DNA of 64,000 nt. Source: Campylobacter sp. GTDB taxonomy: Bacteria; Campylobacterota; Campylobacteria; Campylobacterales; Campylobacteraceae. The translations under genes and the position numbers were made by a program. Positions 1 to 8,300 of this stretch are shown here, piece after piece. The first letter of the stretch is position 1, and each line of letters starts with the position of its first letter. Under the pieces are notes generated by a model, which ran no database searches, had not been told where the DNA came from, and worked only from the letters and a program-made list of their open reading frames with translations. The DNA lies in contig NZ_JAHHTD010000001.1 in the NCBI RefSeq assembly GCF_020024835.1, positions 1 through 64,000 on the forward strand, in the 5' to 3' direction.

Positions 1-19
1 TATTATCATTTAAGGTGTG

Positions 20-110
20 TTATCTTTTAAAGACACTTAGTATAGTGCTAAATGCTATTTCTAGTTGCAGCTAAAGTTATCCCACTTAAAATAAAACTTA
101 ATTTTCTCAT
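20..110 (-). pseudogene. Remnant fusing the start of the small membrane gene to the end of the zinc-ribbon gene
   Basis: From the ATG at 110-108 the frame reads MRKLSFILSGITLAAT, clearly the N-terminus of the 78-aa protein encoded at 5043-5279 (MGKLSFILGGIALAAT). It then runs into RNSI and stops at 48-50. The following bases down to 20 are the last codons of the zinc-ribbon gene (equivalent to 4794-4834), but out of frame with the fused start. The product would be a 20-residue hydrophobic peptide. It may be dead, although the ribosome site is intact. Confidence 0.75.
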
Positions 111-114
111 AATT

Positions 115-146
115 AATTCCTTTTGTTTTGATTTACAAAAGGAATT
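115..146 (-). promoter_or_regulatory. RBS-sequestering hairpin, left copy
   Basis: Perfect inverted repeat: arms AATTCCTTTTGT and ACAAAAGGAATT, 8-nt loop. The AAAAGGAA ribosome site for the remnant start codon at 110-108 lies in the 3' arm, paired in the folded RNA. It is identical to the hairpin at 5284-5315. Confidence 0.7.
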
Positions 147-176
147 GTATTTTGACCTTATGACAGGTTGTGTCAT
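144..176 (-). promoter_or_regulatory. Palindromic operator with -10 box, copy 1
   Basis: The palindrome ATGACACAACCTGTCAT (160-176, minus reading; 6-bp arms, 5-nt centre) is followed after exactly 10 nt by TACAAT (144-149). It starts 11 nt past the stop of the dynamin-like gene ending at 188. The same arrangement occurs at 5313-5345 and 14241-14273. The fixed distance argues for a regulator site over the -35 region. The regulator is not identifiable here. Confidence 0.6.
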
Positions 177-187
177 TTTTTTATAAA

Positions 188-1675
188 TTATGCAGTCGGT
201 AACTCTTGGTTTAATTCTCCAATGCGATTTTTTATATCTAGCAATTTAGCATTTAGTTCTTTTGCATTAAGTTTTTCAGATATTTTTGTATCAATGATTG
301 GTTTATAAATATCATTAACTTGTTCAGCTATTGCTTTTGTAAAGTTGTTTTTAATACTAAGAATGATATTTTTTATTTCATTTATGATATGCATTTGTTT
401 TGCTTTATTTTTTTTATTTTGATCTTCTGTTTCATCGTCTAAAAAGAAGGATAGTATAACATTTAAAGGTTTAATAAACCTCAGAGCTATTTGTGCATAA
501 GGATGTGGAATTGCTAAAAGTGCAGCTTCTAATCCGTCCAACCATTTTTTCGCATCATTTTTTGAGAAATCTGTTATATCAGTATCTTCATTATAAGTAT
601 TAATTTTAACATCACCGCATTTGTTTAATTTATCAAAAGTGTAGTTGATATTTTCAATATTTTTTTTGAGATTTTCAATCTTTTCTTTCGCAGTATTTTC
701 TAACTCTTGTTTTATTTCATCTACATTTTGTTTTATTATATCTTCAAGCAAAGCAGTGCTATATTCGCTTTTATCATATAACTCACATTCTAATTTAGAA
801 CATTTTTCATTGACAATACCTAGTAATTCATTCTTTACTGCTTCTTTTTCACGTTGAGTATTGCTGATAAAATTTTCTATAATTTCTATAGATTTATCAT
901 CTAACTTTTTATCTATAGAGGTATTAATATCATATACAAATTCATTAATATTTTTATTGCACAATTGTATTATTTCTTTTTCGCCACTGCTATAGAATAA
1001 ATCTTTGATTTTATTTTCAAGCTCATAAAATCCGCTGTTTTCATATAAAAGTTTTTTATTTTCAGATTTGCCCTTAAAAGCACTTAATGCATTGACTGAA
1101 TAAACTGATATTTTTTCTTTGGCATCTTCTTTGCTAAAGCCAAATTTTTCAAGATTTAAGTAAATTGCTTCGCGTTGCTTAATATCATCTTCATTACTTA
1201 CATTTTGTTTTTTATTTAAGATAATAATAGCTGATTTATTATCATCTATAATTTTTTTTATTTTTTCATACAAAAATGTTTGTTCTATATTTTCATTGCT
1301 CATCACAAACAAAATCAATTCGCACTGCTTGTAATAATCATCAGCTATTTTTTGATCTTCTTCGGGTGCATTTACACCTGGAGTATCAAAAATTTCAAAA
1401 TCATTGTATTTGTAAGATTGCACTTGTTTTGTTTCTGGAGCATCACCAGTTTTTGACACTTCTTTACCTATTAAGGCATTTATCAAGGTGCTTTTTCCAG
1501 AGTTATACACTCCATAAACCATCATTTTTGGTTTAAAATTTTCTATTTTATCTTGTAAGATATTTTTAAGATAAGTTATTTTTTCTTGATCGCAAATTTG
1601 ATGATTAGTTAGCTCTAATTCTACATTTTGCAAAATAGCAATTTTGCTTTCGTATTGTTCTATTGTATTTTTCAT
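188..1675 (-). CDS. Dynamin-like GTPase (495 aa), last gene of the cluster
   Basis: A large GTPase of the bacterial dynamin-like type, a family that binds and remodels membranes on GTP hydrolysis. The P-loop GVYNSGKS is at residues 55-62 and the G3 motif DTPG at 97-100. The G4 position reads NKKQ (154-157) rather than NKxD, which may change nucleotide specificity or affinity. Residues about 382-412 form a hydrophobic stretch with prolines that could be the membrane paddle, flanked by long charged helices. Its ATG directly follows the TAA of the upstream GTPase gene, so the two are translationally coupled and probably form a hetero-oligomer, as bacterial dynamin pairs often do. The family is confident; the role in this locus is inferred. 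Confidence 0.85.
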   Translation of the reverse strand: MKNTIEQYESKIAILQNVELELTNHQICDQEKITYLKNILQDKIENFKPKMMVYGVYNSGKSTLINALIGKEVSKTGDAPETKQVQSYKYNDFEIFDTPGVNAPEEDQKIADDYYKQCELILFVMSNENIEQTFLYEKIKKIIDDNKSAIIILNKKQNVSNEDDIKQREAIYLNLEKFGFSKEDAKEKISVYSVNALSAFKGKSENKKLLYENSGFYELENKIKDLFYSSGEKEIIQLCNKNINEFVYDINTSIDKKLDDKSIEIIENFISNTQREKEAVKNELLGIVNEKCSKLECELYDKSEYSTALLEDIIKQNVDEIKQELENTAKEKIENLKKNIENINYTFDKLNKCGDVKINTYNEDTDITDFSKNDAKKWLDGLEAALLAIPHPYAQIALRFIKPLNVILSFFLDDETEDQNKKNKAKQMHIINEIKNIILSIKNNFTKAIAEQVNDIYKPIIDTKISEKLNAKELNAKLLDIKNRIGELNQELPTA

Positions 1676-3316
1676 TTATTCCCCTTTGAGTTTTAATAAG
1701 TCGTTTTCTAGGCTTACAATGTTTATTTTTAATCCATCTACTATTTTTTCACAAGGATTTAAAACATCATTATAGAATGTTTTAATGCTCTCATTTATTA
1801 CTTCCTCATAGTGTTTTTGTAGCAATTTGATATTTTTTTGTATCAATTCAATTTTATTATCACCCGCTTTGATTTTTTCACTTGTTGTTTCTTTCTCGCA
1901 AAAAAAGCCAAAAGAAATGAAATTTATAGTCTTTTCTAAAAAATTTCTTGGTATGGTATGTTTGTATGTTCTGTATTTTGTTTTTATTTTTGAATCCAAA
2001 GTAGGAGCTATGATATCAAATCGCATAACAAAATCTTTTACAAGCTTGTTGATTTCAGAGCATATTTTATCATTTACTTCTTTTGATATAATTTCTGCTA
2101 TTTCTTTGAATTTTTCTTCTGCGTTATTTTCGTTGATTTCACTCTCCATAGTGAGTAGCTTTTCATTTAATAATAAAGAAATTTCATTATTTAAATGAGA
2201 TTGTATGGTTTGTCCTTCTCTATTTTTTTCTTCGATTAGCCTTTCTAAAGCTTGATAGTCATCTTTGGCGTTTGATTTTTCTAAAATAAAATTAATTAAA
2301 GAATTTAATCTTTTTTGTGGCACTTCTTCTTTGAGTTTTTGGGCTTTTTTTGTTAGCACTAAAGACATAGAATTGTAAAATTCTTCTATATTGCTATTTT
2401 TAAATAATTCTATATTGTTTATTTTAATTCCTTCTTGTGCTGTAAAAACTGAAATTGACATAATTTTTTCATTTTGTTCTAAATTTGGAATTTTTTCTTT
2501 TGTTGTATTTAAAACATACTCTTCTTGTTTTTTTCTATCTTCTTCATTTTTATTTTCTAATACAGCAACTATATTTCCATCTACTTCATCTTCGGTCGTT
2601 TTATCTGATTTTGTGATGATTAATCTCAAGGCAGAGCCTTTGCCAGAATTTACTAATTCTTTGATTTGTTCTATTTCATCATTTTGCAAAGGTGCATCAG
2701 AGCTAGTTGGAAAGATGATATAATCAGCTGCTTCGATGTATTGTTTAGCCAAATTTCCATTTTCCTCTGTTGTAGATAATAATCCTGGAGTATCTACCCA
2801 TGCTATGCCACCACTTTCATTTTTTCCACCTAGTTTAAACAATTGTATAGAGCTAGTGCATTCTGTAATATCTGTTTTAAATTCTTGAATTTCTTCTAGT
2901 TTATTACTTTCTCTTTCTTTTCCTGCTTTCTCATAAACTTTAAAATAAGGTTTTTGACTTTCTAAGCAATTACTAGCCACAAAATTCCCTAAAGTGCTTT
3001 TACCAGCTTTAACTTTTCCATAAATGATAACGATGAAATTATTTTCTAATTCATCTCTAAATTTATCTTCATTAGAAAGTTTTAAAATTTCATTTTCCCA
3101 ATTAGATATTGCTAAGTGTATCGAATCTAATTTTTGTTTTAAAAATTCACCAATATCTTGATTTTTAGCTTCAAGTTGAGCTATATTGATTTTGATACAA
3201 TTTTCTTTAAATTTTTTGATACAATCTTCTACTTGTTCTCTTTTTTTAAGTAAATTAGTTCCTATGATACTTAATTTTTCTAAGTTGTGATAGAATTGAT
3301 TGAGTTGTTCTTTCAT
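1676..3316 (-). CDS. Dynamin-like GTPase (546 aa)
   Basis: The N-terminal 90 residues are helical. They precede a GTPase domain with P-loop GKVKAGKS (100-107), DTPG (175-178) and G4 TKSD (235-238). The C-terminal half is helical and includes a short hydrophobic patch with aromatic residues (NFISFGFFC), a plausible membrane-contact element. The start overlaps the stop of the preceding small gene by one base (TAATG), and its own stop abuts the next GTPase start. The tight coupling to another dynamin-like protein resembles the LeoA/B/C type of arrangement of paired bacterial dynamins, but I cannot assign orthology. Confidence 0.85.
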   Translation of the reverse strand: MKEQLNQFYHNLEKLSIIGTNLLKKREQVEDCIKKFKENCIKINIAQLEAKNQDIGEFLKQKLDSIHLAISNWENEILKLSNEDKFRDELENNFIVIIYGKVKAGKSTLGNFVASNCLESQKPYFKVYEKAGKERESNKLEEIQEFKTDITECTSSIQLFKLGGKNESGGIAWVDTPGLLSTTEENGNLAKQYIEAADYIIFPTSSDAPLQNDEIEQIKELVNSGKGSALRLIITKSDKTTEDEVDGNIVAVLENKNEEDRKKQEEYVLNTTKEKIPNLEQNEKIMSISVFTAQEGIKINNIELFKNSNIEEFYNSMSLVLTKKAQKLKEEVPQKRLNSLINFILEKSNAKDDYQALERLIEEKNREGQTIQSHLNNEISLLLNEKLLTMESEINENNAEEKFKEIAEIISKEVNDKICSEINKLVKDFVMRFDIIAPTLDSKIKTKYRTYKHTIPRNFLEKTINFISFGFFCEKETTSEKIKAGDNKIELIQKNIKLLQKHYEEVINESIKTFYNDVLNPCEKIVDGLKINIVSLENDLLKLKGE

Positions 3317-3726
3317 TATATTTCCTTAGACATCGTTCTTAGATCATTTTGAAATTTTTCTATTTCCTTAATTTCGTTTTCTAGCGAGTGTATTTGCTTA
3401 TCAAGATTATCGAGCTCTTGACTTTTTAAAAACTCAATAGGTTGAAGAGGGAAATGCTTAGGTTTAGGTGTAATGTGTAAAAACCAAAAACATTGAAGAA
3501 GTAAATCCTTAGCTTGAGAATAACTAATAGTTCTGATTTCTATATTTTTAGATCTAAATTTTTTTGTATATTCATCAAGTAAAATATCATAACTTTTCTC
3601 TTCATTGGATTTTTCTGATTCATCATTATAATTATCATCATCATAATTATCATTAAGACTATCATATATTTTTTTACCAACTACAGCAGATGCTATAACT
3701 CCTCCTATCCATAATAACGGCAACAT
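3316..3726 (-). CDS. Small membrane-anchored acidic protein (136 aa)
   Basis: I do not recognise a family. Residues 1-20 are hydrophobic (LPLLWIGGVIASAVVG), a likely membrane anchor. An Asp/Asn/Tyr-rich acidic stretch (about 26-48) follows, then a mixed helical region with a C-terminal coiled coil (about 105-130). A GGAG ribosome site precedes the ATG. It sits between two dynamin-like genes, so a membrane adaptor or recruitment factor for the GTPases is a reasonable inference. Confidence 0.7.
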   Translation of the reverse strand: MLPLLWIGGVIASAVVGKKIYDSLNDNYDDDNYNDESEKSNEEKSYDILLDEYTKKFRSKNIEIRTISYSQAKDLLLQCFWFLHITPKPKHFPLQPIEFLKSQELDNLDKQIHSLENEIKEIEKFQNDLRTMSKEI

Positions 3727-3736
3727 AATATCTCCT

Positions 3737-4684
3737 TTAATTTAAAATTTTTGCTAATTCTTCATTAGCTTTTTTGATTTCTTCGTCAATCTTTGTTTTT
3801 AGTTGTTTTCTTTTTGTAGTCTTATCTTTTAATTCTTTGTTTTTTAGAGAAATTAAATCATTTATTTTTGTAAAAATTTCATGATTGTATAGCTTATTTT
3901 TTCTATTTTCATCTGTTTTTAAATTAGATTTTAAATCATTGAGAGTTTGATTTAATAATTCTATATTGCTATTTTTTATAAGTAGTTTTTTATTTTCATT
4001 ATGACCCTTAATATAGCTTTCAGATGAAACAGCAATTATTTTTATTTTATCAATTGATTTTTGATCGATAAAATTTATTAATTGTTTTTTTATATTTTCT
4101 TTTACTTGCTCGATTTTCTCTTTGTCTATTCCATCAGATTTTGATAAAATAATGACTAAATTTTTAACAAAATTATCATCATTATTTTGAACTAATTTTT
4201 TAAGATACTCAAATTCTTGTTTATGTAATTCTCCTGTTGTAACATTATGCACAAAAAGATATATATCAGATTGTAAAAAACCCTTATAAGCATTCGCATC
4301 ATCATTTTCATCAACATTTAACCCAGGTGTATCGATAAAAATTACATCTTCATATTCTAAAGATTTAATTTCTTTTGTTTCAACTACATCAGCCACTGAA
4401 AAATTATTTTTATCAAAAGAATTCGTTAAAGCATTAAGTAGCGAACTTTTACCACTATTATATAAACCTATAACACAAATAGTTAAATTTTTATTAATAG
4501 TTCCTAAGATAGTTAAGTAACTTTCATACTCATTTTTTATATCAAATTGATCACATAAAGATCGAACATGTAAAGTTAAGTAACTTTCATACTCCTCATT
4601 TTTTATATCAAATCGATATCGATCTAATTCTACTAGTAGATCTGATGCCTCTTGTTTCTCTTTTTTTATTTCCTCAAACAACAT
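3737..4684 (-). CDS. Short dynamin-like GTPase (315 aa), first gene after the G9 promoter
   Basis: The GTPase domain has P-loop GLYNSGKS (73-80), DTPG (118-121) and SKSD at the G4 position (181-184). The protein ends soon after the GTPase fold with a Lys-rich helix, so it lacks the long stalk of its two neighbours and may act as a regulatory partner. A 21-residue in-frame duplication lies before the P-loop: FDIKNEEYESYLTL (about 25-38) and FDIKNEYESYLTIL (about 47-60), still nearly identical in DNA and so recent. AAGGAG lies upstream of the ATG. This is the first gene after the poly-G spacer promoter at 4729-4756. Confidence 0.85.
   Translation of the reverse strand: MLFEEIKKEKQEASDLLVELDRYRFDIKNEEYESYLTLHVRSLCDQFDIKNEYESYLTILGTINKNLTICVIGLYNSGKSSLLNALTNSFDKNNFSVADVVETKEIKSLEYEDVIFIDTPGLNVDENDDANAYKGFLQSDIYLFVHNVTTGELHKQEFEYLKKLVQNNDDNFVKNLVIILSKSDGIDKEKIEQVKENIKKQLINFIDQKSIDKIKIIAVSSESYIKGHNENKKLLIKNSNIELLNQTLNDLKSNLKTDENRKNKLYNHEIFTKINDLISLKNKELKDKTTKRKQLKTKIDEEIKKANEELAKILN
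4511..4620. repeat. 63-bp tandem duplication inside the short dynamin gene
   Basis: The sequence starting AGTTAAGTAACTTTCATACTC at 4511 recurs at 4574, 63 bp on, with a 3-bp difference (an extra CTC) and few substitutions over about 45 bp. It stays in frame (21 codons) and duplicates a helix just before the P-loop. Confidence 0.8.
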
Positions 4685-4728
4685 TTTTTATCTCCTTGTT
4701 TAATAAAAACATAATTTCCCTTTTTTTA

Positions 4729-4756
4729 ATTATATAAAACCCCCCCCCATTGTCAA
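4729..4756 (-). promoter_or_regulatory. Poly-G spacer promoter (G9), probably phase-variable
   Basis: On the minus strand a perfect -35 TTGACA (4751-4756) and a perfect -10 TATAAT (4729-4734) are separated by 16 nt: AT, nine G (4740-4748), TTTTA. Tract length sets the spacing directly (7 + n), so ten G would give the optimal 17. It lies 45 nt upstream of the dynamin-like start at 4684. Homopolymeric G tracts of 8 or more are the usual contingency loci of Campylobacter, but here the tract is in a promoter rather than a reading frame. Confidence 0.8.
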
Positions 4757-4763
4757 GATATTT

Positions 4764-4783
4764 ATGATAGTTTGTATTATCAT
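4764..4783. promoter_or_regulatory. Imperfect palindrome upstream of the G9 promoter
   Basis: ATGATA and TATCAT arms are separated by 8 nt, just upstream of the -35 box. It resembles, but is not the same as, the TGACA-N5-TGTCA operator elsewhere in the locus. It could be a weaker operator or chance in AT-rich DNA. Confidence 0.3.
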
Positions 4784-4793
4784 TTAAGGTGTG

Positions 4794-4988
4794 TTATCTT
4801 TTAAAGACACTTAGTATAGTGCTAAATGCCATTTCCAAGACATTAGCATTTTTTCTTTGGAGGGGTTCTTTACATTTTGGACAAGAAAAAATTTCACCAT
4901 TAAAAGGCATAACATCAGATTTTGGAACTATAATTTTGGAGTATCCACATTTTCTACATACTTTTTTAAATGGCATAGGGCGTATCAT
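4794..4988 (-). CDS. Small zinc-ribbon protein (64 aa)
   Basis: Two CxxC pairs, CRKC (about 12-15) and CPKC (about 36-39), form a zinc ribbon of the type found in small nucleic-acid- or protein-binding modules. The C-terminus is a short hydrophobic helix (MAFSTILSVF). AAGGAAAT precedes the ATG. It follows the small membrane protein gene and precedes the G9 promoter. A regulator or adaptor role is possible but not shown. Its 3' end survives as a fossil at 20-60. Confidence 0.65.
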   Translation of the reverse strand: MIRPMPFKKVCRKCGYSKIIVPKSDVMPFNGEIFSCPKCKEPLQRKNANVLEMAFSTILSVFKR

Positions 4989-5042
4989 TAAATTTCCTTG
5001 TTTTATTTAATTTCTTTTTTTGTTAAGTGAATCCATAGAAGA

Positions 5043-5279
5043 TTAAGATTTGTTAAAAATTTTATCTACTGCATCAGATACATCATAAAATTTATCCTCT
5101 ACTGCATCAGCTGCATCATAAACTTTATTAGCAGCTTGTTTAAACATTTCGCAGGCTATGTCTTTTGGATCATCACTCCAGTATGCATTTTCTTCTTTAG
5201 TTTTGTCATACCATTTTTTTATACCATATCCAGTTGCAGCCAAAGCTATCCCGCCTAAAATAAAACTTAATTTTCCCAT
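5043..5279 (-). CDS. Small membrane protein with amphipathic tail (78 aa)
   Basis: I place the start at 5279 (MGKLSFILGG) because AAAAGGAATTAATT precedes it. A longer frame back to 5345 only reads through the operator palindrome. Residues 2-22 are a glycine/alanine-rich hydrophobic helix and the rest is amphipathic (AANKVYDAADAVEDKFYDV). No family is recognised; it looks like YtxH-type small membrane proteins. Translation is probably controlled by the hairpin that pairs its ribosome site. A small membrane protein with an occluded RBS recalls type I toxins, but no antisense RNA is evident. Confidence 0.65.
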   Translation of the reverse strand: MGKLSFILGGIALAATGYGIKKWYDKTKEENAYWSDDPKDIACEMFKQAANKVYDAADAVEDKFYDVSDAVDKIFNKS

Positions 5280-5283
5280 AATT

Positions 5284-5315
5284 AATTCCTTTTGTTTTGA
5301 TTTACAAAAGGAATT
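5284..5315 (-). promoter_or_regulatory. RBS-sequestering hairpin of the 78-aa gene
   Basis: Arms AATTCCTTTTGT and ACAAAAGGAATT (12 bp, perfect) enclose an 8-nt loop. The 3' arm contains the ribosome site. The local -10 box (5313-5318) overlaps the outer end of the 5' arm, so a transcript starting about 7 nt downstream would lack most of that arm. Only read-through RNA from the upstream operon would fold and occlude the site. Confidence 0.65.
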
Positions 5316-5345
5316 GTATTTTACATTTATGACAGGTTGTGTCAT
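5313..5345 (-). promoter_or_regulatory. Palindromic operator with -10 box, copy 2
   Basis: ATGACACAACCTGTCAT (5329-5345) is followed after 10 nt by TACAAT (5313-5318). It begins 10 nt after the stop of the HerA-like gene and drives the 78-aa gene. There is no TTGACA-type -35; the palindrome occupies that position, as expected for a repressor or activator site. Confidence 0.65.
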
Positions 5346-5354
5346 TTTAAAGCA

Positions 5355-8300
5355 TTAAAATAAATTATTTTTAAAATACTCTAGATCTTTATTTTCGATA
5401 GAGTCGTTTAGATATTTATCTAAAAAGTCATAAGCTGTATCTAGCTTGCTTTCGTTGAGATTATTTTCAAGTATAAAAAATCTTGCTAAAAAGGTAAGAT
5501 CAAACATTTGTGCAATATGTTTTAGATTTTTTAAAATCTTTGGTGCGATTTTTTGTTTTTTTTCATAGTGATCTTTTAAAGCTTTCATTATATTTTTTCT
5601 TTGAAGTTCTAGCAGATTTTCTATTGTTTTAATATCTACATTTTCTAGCCACGCTGAACCAAGTATAACACCATCTTTATAGTTTTTAGCATAGAAATTG
5701 TAAATATTATGTTGTATTATTTTTTCATCTATTAATTCATTTAAAGTTGTATTTGAGCTTTGATTGATTTTTACTGCTACTGCTTTGGAAAAACCACCTG
5801 AAAAAACTATAGCCGTTCCTATATCTAATTTGCTTAAGAATTCTGCTTGTTCGTCTTCTAAAGCCATAGTGTTTGCGATAGCTTTTTTATCATCTGCAGC
5901 AAAAATTCTATGAACAATTTTTGTGTTTGTGTTTTTTAATACTTCTGGTGTTAGCTTATTTGGAATTTGATCAGCTATCATCAAACATTCGCCATACTTT
6001 CTAATCTCAGCAAGCATATCGGTAAATACTTCAACACCTTGTTTTTTATTTAAACTATCTCCTGCTTCATATTTGCTTAATAATCTGTGTGCTTCTTCTA
6101 TTAAAAGTATGTGTTTTAAATCGTGCTTGTTTTTACTAGTTTTGAAATTTGCTTTGATGGCTTCTATAAAATTAGTAAGTATAAATCCCATTACTAAGGA
6201 CTTTTCATTACCATTTCTAATCTCTTCAAGTTCAAATACTACTTTTTTATCAAGTAACTTTTTAAAATCTATCGATCTTTTAGTATTTAGCATAAAGCCT
6301 TTTGAGCCAACTAAAAGTCCGTTTAATCTAGCTTTAATAGAACCTATATAATCATTTTTTAATCTTTCATCAAAACCTTGTGTTTTTACTACATCTTCTA
6401 TTTTTTCGATTAAATCTTGCAAAGTTGGAAAAGAATAAATCCCCTCATCAAAAGCATTATCTTCATAAATTTCATTTTTATTGGTAGATATATTCCAGCC
6501 TTTGTCTTTATAGCATTCATATATTGCACTTTCTATGATTTGTGGTATAGCAGCTTCCATATCAAATGCAGCTTCTATACTAGCTTTTATCATATCTACT
6601 CTTGAAGTGATACTCTCGTGAGGAAAAAATTCAAACGGATTTAATCTAAAAGGCGATAATGTGTCATTTCCTAGTGTAAAGATAAGTAAATCATCGTAGA
6701 TATTTTTTAAAATTCTATATTCTGTTTTAGCAGGTTCTATTACTAAAAATGGTTTGTTTGAGTTAATGAGTATGTTTTGGCAAGTTGTTGTTTTTCCACT
6801 TCCTGTTACACCGGTGATAAATATATGTTTATCAAGGTCAAATTTGTTTATGCTTAATTCTTTGTTTGTTATATTGCCACTTTGTATTAATTTTCCAAGA
6901 ACTAAAGAATTTTCTTGAGAAAATTCTTTATAATTTAAGCCAAATTCAACTTCTTCATTAAGCTCTAAGCCTACTACTTCTTTTTTTGGTAAATCTGCAA
7001 TCAAGCTTAATTCTTTAGAGCTTATTAAATTTCCAAGAGAATGTGAGCTTTGAGAAAATAATGATGAAATTTTTTCATCATCTTTATTCATTTGTATTTT
7101 TGGTAATTGTAAATTTCTAAAAGCGTGAAGTCTTTTGCCATTATCTAGTAAAAATGCTCTAAGTGGAAGTTTGTTTCCGCTTTCTCCGCTAAATAACGAT
7201 ACAATGGTATTTTCAAGCTTTTGCAAAACAGCCTTTGAATTTGCAAAGCAAAACATAGAGCTTGTAAAAAGTCCTTTTCCTTTGCCATAGTCTATTCTAG
7301 GTAATAAAATTTCATCTATATATTTTACCCAATCTTGTATTTGTTTATTGGTTGTTTCTGTAGTTGTTGCTGTGGATTCTGTAGTTCCTTCAGTAGTGCC
7401 TGTGGTTTTACTTTCATTAGTTCCTGTGGTTTTACTTTGGCTATTTCCATAACTTTTTGATATTGATTGGCTTTTTCCGCCAGTGATTGTTATGCTACTA
7501 CTTTTAGATGTGCTTTTGGATTCAGAGCTTCCTTTGTTTGTGGAGTAACGATCTTCAGTATTGCTAGAACCACTAGAAGTTCCATAGGTTGTGCTGTCGC
7601 TAGTTCCATTTTGCTTGCTTTCTCCAGAATTTGTCGCTTCATTTCTACTTTCACTTTCATTAGTGCTTATAGATTCACTTTTGTTAGTTCCTATACTTTT
7701 ACTTTCATTAGTGTTAGAATTTTTACCTTGTGTATATTGTTTGCTTTGTTTTATTATAGGACTTAGTATATCATAAATATCAAATATATTTTTTTCAATA
7801 TCTGCTATAGTTTTATCATCTACTAAAGAAGCTATAATCATAAAGCCAAATTCAGAATTTATCCCCATAGTATCTGCAAGTCTATCTACTCCTTGAAATT
7901 CATCTTTGTTTTCTAAAATACCAGGAACGCCTTCTATGATACTTTGGTATTGATTATTTGTGATTTTTTCTAAAAGTTTTTTTTTGGATTCTTTTGTAAC
8001 AACTTCTACTTTACTACCTCTAAAATTTCCTTTTATACTAGGACATAGCAAAAACTCTCCTATTTCTTGTATATTTAAACTTGGAGATGATTTAGAATAA
8101 TCTCTACTAATGCCATAGTAAAACTCAATACCCTCATCATTGCCTAAAATTAAATATATAAAATTAACACCTTCTATTCTAAGAGTGCTTAAGACATTTT
8201 CTAAAGCTTGTCTTTTTGGTGCATCTTTTTTAAAGGTTATGCTATCTACTTTATATAAAGCAACATCACTTATATCTAATTTATCTGTTTCAAGTGTGGT

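Larger units (their letters stand above)
1..176 (-). repeat. Deleted copy of the control module seen at 4775-5345
   Basis: Positions 1-62 match 4775-4836 almost base for base, and 63-176 match 5232-5345. About 395 bp present in the intact copy (4837-5231) are missing at the junction near 60-63, where the two parental sequences share a few bases (ATTTC/ATATCC). The copy keeps the palindrome, the -10 box and the hairpin but destroys the two small genes. It is cut by the window edge. In the intact copy a poly-G promoter lies just beyond the equivalent point, so one may lie just outside the window. Confidence 0.85.

Noticed and set aside
160..176. The 17-bp palindrome as an intrinsic terminator
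   Set aside because: The stem is only 6 bp with two G:C pairs and no U-run follows, while a -10 box at fixed distance fits an operator better.
188..4684. The three GTPases as Era/Der-type ribosome assembly factors
   Set aside because: No KH domain or tandem G domains, long helical stalks and hydrophobic paddles, and accessory context.
4740..4748. Poly-C/G runs as assembly artefacts
   Set aside because: Exact lengths may be uncertain, but two tracts occur in the same promoter context with identical flanking architecture, which an artefact would not produce.
7467..7776. Plus-strand frames opposite the Ser/Thr-rich linker
   Set aside because: Low-complexity shadows of the minus-strand gene, with no ribosome site and hydrophobic composition forced by the antisense Ser/Thr codons.
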